A DNA stretch of 64,000 bases from Bog-473 sp963791455 (GTDB lineage Bacteria; Actinomycetota; Acidimicrobiia; Acidimicrobiales; RAAP-2): NCBI GenBank assembly GCA_963791455.1, contig CAWBSM010000003.1, positions 1-64,000 of the forward strand, written 5' to 3'. The position numbers and the translations under genes were made by a program. The notes under the pieces are model-generated. The model did no database searches. It was given only the letters and a program-made list of their open reading frames with translations, and was not told where the DNA came from. Positions 60,430 through 64,000 of the stretch are shown in pieces; the stretch's first letter is position 1, and the number at the start of each line of letters is the position of its first letter.

Positions 60430-61722
60430 ATGCGACAGGCTGAGGACATGATCCTTATCAGCGTTGACGATCACATCGCCGAACCGGCCGACATGTTCGA
60501 GAGCCACGTCCCGGACAAGTTCAAGGATCGGGCACCTCACGTCGTCACAGACGAACGAGGCTTCCAGCAATGGTGGTACGGCGAGAAGAAGGGCCGGAGC
60601 CTCGGCCTGAACGCCGTGGCGGGGAAGCCACGCGAGATGTTCAACGTGAACCCCTCGAGCTACGACGACATGCGGCCCGGGTGTTACAACGTCCATGAAC
60701 GGGTTCGGGACATGTCGGCGGGAGGACAACTGGCCGGTTTGAACTTCCCGAATTGGACGGGTTTCTCCGGCCAGGTCTTGAACGAGGGTCCTGACCTCGA
60801 GCTCAACGAGGTCATGATCAAGGCGTACAACGACTGGCACATCGACGAGTGGTGCGCGGCCTATCCCGAGCGCTTCATCCCCTGTGGGATCCTGCCTCTG
60901 TTCGACGTCGAGAAGGCGGCTCGGGAAGTAGTTCGGCTGGCCGGCAAGGGGTGCCATGCGGTCACCTTTTCCGAGAATCCCGCTGCACTGCGTATGCCAT
61001 CGATCCATTCGGGGCACTGGGATCCGCTGTTCGCCGCGTGTTCTGACCAGGGGACCGTTCTGTGCCTGCATGTGGGCTCTTCGTCGAAGGCGGCGTCGAC
61101 GACCCCGGACGCCCCGCCTTCCGTGCCGATGAGCCTTTCTTCGACCGCCTCCATCTACTCCCTCGGCGACCTGATGTGGGCAGACTTCTGGTGGCGCTTT
61201 CCCGAACTTCGTTTCTCCCTGACCGAGGGAGACATCGGCTGGATCCCGTACTTCTTGCAGCGAGCAGAGCACATCCAGACGCGCCATTCTGGTTGGACGG
61301 CGCACACGTTTCCCGATGGCGGAGGACCGTCCGACGTTTTTCGGGAACGTGTGATCTGCTGTTTCATTAACGATCCTGTCGGAGTCAGTCTGATCGACCA
61401 CTTCAACATCGACAACGTCTGCTGGGAATCGGACTACCCGCACTCCGACAGTTCGTGGCCGCATGCACCGGAGGTCAACCAGACACAGTTCGCATCGCTG
61501 ACAGACGAGCAGGTCGACAAGATCACGCACCGCAACGCCATGCGGCACTTCCACTTCGACCCGTTCCGCCAACGGCCCGAGAAGCACTGCACCGTCAGGG
61601 CCCTCCGAAGAGAAGCGACCGACGTTGACACCGTCACCCATGTGGGTCGGCCGCCCGACGAGACCGACCGCGACTATTTCAAGAGCCTGAGCGGCGCGGC
61701 CAAACCCGCTTCGTCGGGTTGA
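60430..61722 (+). CDS. Amidohydrolase family protein (metal-dependent type)
   Basis: A 430-residue Amidohydro_2 protein: LISVDDHIAEPADMFESHVP (D-D-H at the HxH place), SYDDMRPGCYNVHERVRDMS, LNFPNWTGFSGQVL, CHAVTFSENPAALRMPSIHS, VLCLHVGSS with a His, and VCWESDYPHSDSSWPHAPE with Asp and His. This is the actinobacterial VDDH...ESDYPH group, commonly found next to steroid, terpenoid and aromatic degradation genes. Ligands are largely retained, in contrast to the protein at 56371-57246. Starts 52 bases after the double CoA-transferase; same operon. Confidence 0.87.
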   Translation: MRQAEDMILISVDDHIAEPADMFESHVPDKFKDRAPHVVTDERGFQQWWYGEKKGRSLGLNAVAGKPREMFNVNPSSYDDMRPGCYNVHERVRDMSAGGQLAGLNFPNWTGFSGQVLNEGPDLELNEVMIKAYNDWHIDEWCAAYPERFIPCGILPLFDVEKAAREVVRLAGKGCHAVTFSENPAALRMPSIHSGHWDPLFAACSDQGTVLCLHVGSSSKAASTTPDAPPSVPMSLSSTASIYSLGDLMWADFWWRFPELRFSLTEGDIGWIPYFLQRAEHIQTRHSGWTAHTFPDGGGPSDVFRERVICCFINDPVGVSLIDHFNIDNVCWESDYPHSDSSWPHAPEVNQTQFASLTDEQVDKITHRNAMRHFHFDPFRQRPEKHCTVRALRREATDVDTVTHVGRPPDETDRDYFKSLSGAAKPASSG

Positions 61723-61737
61723 GCAGCACCCACGGGA

Positions 61738-62151
61738 TCAGGCCTTGGGCTTGAAAACCGGCAGGACACCGTCGTCGCGGGTCGGGCGGAAGTCCACCGT
61801 CACGGGTATTCCGATGGCGACGTCGCTGGGGTCGATCTCGACCAGATTGGACATCACTCTCACACCTTCCTCCAGGTCGACCAGCGCGGCGACGATGGGG
61901 TAGTCAAACGCCGGATGCTGGGGATGGTGCAAGATGGCATAGCTGTAGACGACTCCATCACCCGCCAGGTCGACCACGTCGAACTGCAAGGAATGGCAGT
62001 GTGGGCACATCGGCCGGGGAGGATGCCGAAGTCGGCTGCACTCACTGCACCGTTGAGCGACAAGACGATGCTCCCGCGCTGCGTCCCAATAGAAGTGGTT
62101 GTCCTCGGTGACGACCGGAGCAGGGCGAGCGATCTCGGGTGGCTCGTTCAT
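61738..62151 (-). CDS. DUF35 (zinc-ribbon OB-fold) acyl-CoA-associated protein
   Basis: A 137-residue DUF35 protein. HFYWDAAREHRLVAQRCSEC begins the zinc ribbon (C-x2-C then CPHC), followed by GDGVVYSYAILHHPQHPAFD, YPIVAALVDLEEGVRVMSNL and GIPVTVDFRPTRDD. ChsH2-type proteins with this layout pair with MaoC hydratases or thiolases. Here no thiolase or MaoC gene adjoins; the partner upstream is a shortened CoA-transferase, overlapping by ATGA. It is convergent with the amidohydrolase at 60430. Confidence 0.87.
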   Translation of the reverse strand: MNEPPEIARPAPVVTEDNHFYWDAAREHRLVAQRCSECSRLRHPPRPMCPHCHSLQFDVVDLAGDGVVYSYAILHHPQHPAFDYPIVAALVDLEEGVRVMSNLVEIDPSDVAIGIPVTVDFRPTRDDGVLPVFKPKA

Positions 62152-62480
62152 TGTTGCCCCGCGGACGCGTCCAGCACTGCACCGCCTCGCTCGCCGTAAG
62201 CGGTGAGCGTGAGAGTGCCCGCGTTGGGCGCGCTCAGGGCCACATGGCCGACACCGAGCCTGTCCATCGTCTCGATCGAGAAGCCGTCGACGGCGGCGGC
62301 GGACTCCTGCACCAACGCCCTAAACCGCGGTACCTTGTCATCGGTGCGCCGGTCGAGGCGCGCGCCGCGCTTCCCTCTGTTCCACACCCGGCAGCCCGTC
62401 TGGGCGGCAAACGGGTCACCGAAAGCGGGTTCGATCCACACGACTTCGGCTCCGTGGTCAGCCAAGAACATGGTCGTCAT
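62148..62480 (-). CDS. Truncated CaiB/BaiF CoA-transferase N-terminal domain
   Basis: Only 110 residues, versus about 400 for the family. TMFLADHGAEVVWIEPAFGD and VWNRGKRGARLDRRTDDKVP match the first Rossmann lobe of class III CoA-transferases. FSIETMDRLGVGHVALSAPN and LTLTAYGERGG match the region up to about residue 115. The catalytic Asp region (near residue 170) and the whole second domain are absent, as are the first 15 or so residues. Its stop overlaps the DUF35 ATG as ATGA, which argues that it is an expressed mini-protein. Decay from a longer gene remains possible. Confidence 0.65.
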   Translation of the reverse strand: MTTMFLADHGAEVVWIEPAFGDPFAAQTGCRVWNRGKRGARLDRRTDDKVPRFRALVQESAAAVDGFSIETMDRLGVGHVALSAPNAGTLTLTAYGERGGAVLDASAGQQ

Positions 62481-62612
62481 GGTGCCTGCGATACCACCCC
62501 TTCACAATCCCCTGTGGGAAACGACCATAGTCCTTACTATGTCGCATCACCACCCGAGACCCCGGCTCTGGGTTGTCCGTGTTTGACGTCCGCCCGGTGG
62601 TTGCTTCTGCGT

Positions 62613-63953
62613 TCATTCCCGGGACGTCCATGCCCGCACGGGTCCCGCGACGGCGACCATCTCTTCGAGTTGACGGTCGTCGGTAGCCAGGGTCCCCACG
62701 AAGTCTCCGCCGCTCGCCAAGGCCGCCACCCGGGCAAGATGCGCCTCCGGGTCGAGAGCCTCACCGGCAGCGTGCCACGCCTCGACGCCCACCGTGATAC
62801 CGAGGCGCTGGGCCTGGTCCAGAACGGCAACGGTGCGTTCGTCGACGGGCCCGTCGAGGACGGCCAGAGCGGGGCGCCACGGTGCCACGAGGCGCGCCAC
62901 GAGGACACATGCGACGGCCCAGCCCGGGATCGGCTGGGACGGGACGAAGGCGGTGCCGAGGCGGGTCGTGGCGAACGTACGCGCCACCCAGAATCCCGCC
63001 GTACCCGGGTCTGCCGCGACCAAACCACCATGCCCGAGTACGTGTGCGTAGTGGAGGGTGACCCGTGACGGCTTCAGAGGCGACCCCGTCGCGCTCCATC
63101 CGGCTTGAGTCACGGCGGCCAGCCGGTCACGCAATGGAGGCATCTCGGCAAAGGAACCCGGCGTGGGCCAGCGCTCGGCCAGAGGTGCGAGAAGTTCGGG
63201 AGCGATCACGCGGTAGGGGTACATCTTCCAAAGCCTGCGGGGGGCCTCCGCCTCGTCCAGCCCAACGGTCAGCACGATGTCAGCAACTCCCAACCCGCCC
63301 AGCTCGAAGTCCAACTCCTGCAGGCCGACGGTGGCCCAGTGGTGCCGGCTCTGCCAATGGAACACGCCTTTGGCGCCCCAAGTGTTGAGCACGCCGAGCC
63401 TCCCCGCTGCCGCCAGCGCACGGAGGCCACCGACCGCGCCCCGCCGGACGACATCGGGCCCCGCCAACACGACGACCGTCGAGGCCGCGGACAGTGCTCC
63501 CAGGAGGGACGGTTCGGGCTCCGGCCAGTCGACGGCGTTCGGCCAAGCCATGGGCTGGTCTCCCACCGTGGACGCGGGATCGATATCGAGGTGAAGCCAC
63601 ATGCCGCCCCTGCCGACGGCGTCCGCCACCGCCGGGCCAAGCGTGAACACCTCGTCAATGTCGCCGATCACCCTCCTCTCTGCAGGGAGTGAGAGCTGCC
63701 CGGGTCGGTGGCCACCGTCGGCGTGAACAACGAGCTCTGGCCGAGGTCCGACGACGATGACGTGCCCGTCGCCGAGGTGGGCCATCGTCGCTACCCCGTG
63801 CACGACGCGATGGGCGTGCGCCAAGAGGAGTGCCGTCTGCGGATCGGAGACCTCCGTCACGAGCAGGCCGGGCAAAGGCCGGCCGTACGCCGCTGAGACA
63901 CCTCCAATCGAGAGGACCTGCCTCAGAACCTGGGTCGCCGTTCGCGCGCTCAC
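62613..63953 (-). CDS. Degenerate ThDP-enzyme-like protein
   Basis: A 446-residue protein with the order of thiamine-diphosphate enzymes: a PYR-like start (VLRQVLSIGGVSAAYGRPLP, ALLLAHAHRVVHG), a central domain (VVVLAGPDVVRRGAVGGLRA, LGVLNTWGAKGVFHWQSRHH, ADIVLTVGLDEAEAPRR) and a PP-like end (LVAADPGTAGFWVARTF, ALAVLDGPVDERTV). The Glu that activates ThDP in the PYR domain and the GDG-x(n)-N motif of the PP domain are not recognisable, so it may not bind ThDP. The start is GTG 63953, near the window's right edge. Codirectional with the mini-CaiB and DUF35 genes after a 132-base gap. Confidence 0.72.
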   Translation of the reverse strand: MSARTATQVLRQVLSIGGVSAAYGRPLPGLLVTEVSDPQTALLLAHAHRVVHGVATMAHLGDGHVIVVGPRPELVVHADGGHRPGQLSLPAERRVIGDIDEVFTLGPAVADAVGRGGMWLHLDIDPASTVGDQPMAWPNAVDWPEPEPSLLGALSAASTVVVLAGPDVVRRGAVGGLRALAAAGRLGVLNTWGAKGVFHWQSRHHWATVGLQELDFELGGLGVADIVLTVGLDEAEAPRRLWKMYPYRVIAPELLAPLAERWPTPGSFAEMPPLRDRLAAVTQAGWSATGSPLKPSRVTLHYAHVLGHGGLVAADPGTAGFWVARTFATTRLGTAFVPSQPIPGWAVACVLVARLVAPWRPALAVLDGPVDERTVAVLDQAQRLGITVGVEAWHAAGEALDPEAHLARVAALASGGDFVGTLATDDRQLEEMVAVAGPVRAWTSRE

Positions 63954-64000
63954 CGTAGGCCGCGGAATGGGCCCCTCATGCCGTGTGCGTCGGCGGCGCC

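Noticed and set aside
1..64000. CRISPR arrays, rRNA or riboswitches
   Set aside because: No regularly spaced short repeats, rRNA signatures or recognisable riboswitch cores were seen on either strand.

Overview
The window looks like a GC-rich actinobacterial chromosome (Actinomycetota, possibly an Acidimicrobiia-like soil or sediment lineage; this placement is inference). It is rich in SDR enzymes, CaiB-type CoA-transferases, DUF35 and Stf0 proteins, TetR regulators and GTG starts, with frequent ATGA and GTGA gene overlaps. No tRNA, rRNA or CRISPR array was seen. The only trace of mobile DNA is a pair of integrase-derived remnants at 1-253 and 5310-5462.

Left part (1-27.5 kb): loosely organised accessory DNA with many broken genes. 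Two 97%-identical 153-bp repeats carrying the start of a tyrosine recombinase bracket a segment of about 5.2 kb. That segment holds a DegV protein, an OsmC remnant, a cyclase with a dead hydrolase domain, and a divergent TetR / FAD-oxidase pair that one deletion has decapitated on both sides. Further right come an FtsX permease, a HAD protein, a frameshifted SDR, a DHFR-like reductase facing a TetR-SRPBCC pair, PilZ, CocE hydrolase, methyltransferase, PRC-barrel, secreted CAP/TIG protein and STAS genes. A divergent sulfatase/Stf0 sulfotransferase pair and several small genes follow. Nudix, tyrosine phosphatase, MntP and a conserved hypothetical gene survive only as remnants.

Middle part (27.6-38.8 kb): SDRs, a ColD/RfbH-like PLP enzyme, a frameshifted amidohydrolase, a secreted LivK-type binding protein, a CaiB CoA-transferase, a quinone-oxidoreductase-like MDR and a Baeyer-Villiger type flavin monooxygenase.

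Right part (38.8-64 kb): tightly packed, divergently arranged catabolic operons. A leftward operon (45878 to 38802) encodes two enoyl-CoA hydratases, a dienoyl-CoA-reductase-like SDR, an acyl-CoA ligase, hydrolases, a SnoaL protein and an SDR. Rightward from 46034 run CaiB, FadD, SCP2-thiolase and DUF35 genes. Leftward from 57246 run two paired amidohydrolases, acyl-CoA dehydrogenase, P450, SDR and a binding protein without a signal peptide. Rightward from 57397 run a TetR regulator, a double-domain CaiB and a third amidohydrolase. The last group (63953 to 61738) is a degenerate ThDP-fold protein, a mini-CaiB and a second DUF35. Together they suggest CoA-linked degradation of an oxygenated alicyclic, terpenoid or steroid-like acid: hydroxylation or Baeyer-Villiger oxidation, activation by ligase or CoA transfer, beta-oxidation, then thiolase/DUF35 retro-aldol or thiolytic cleavage. 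The substrate cannot be read from the sequence.
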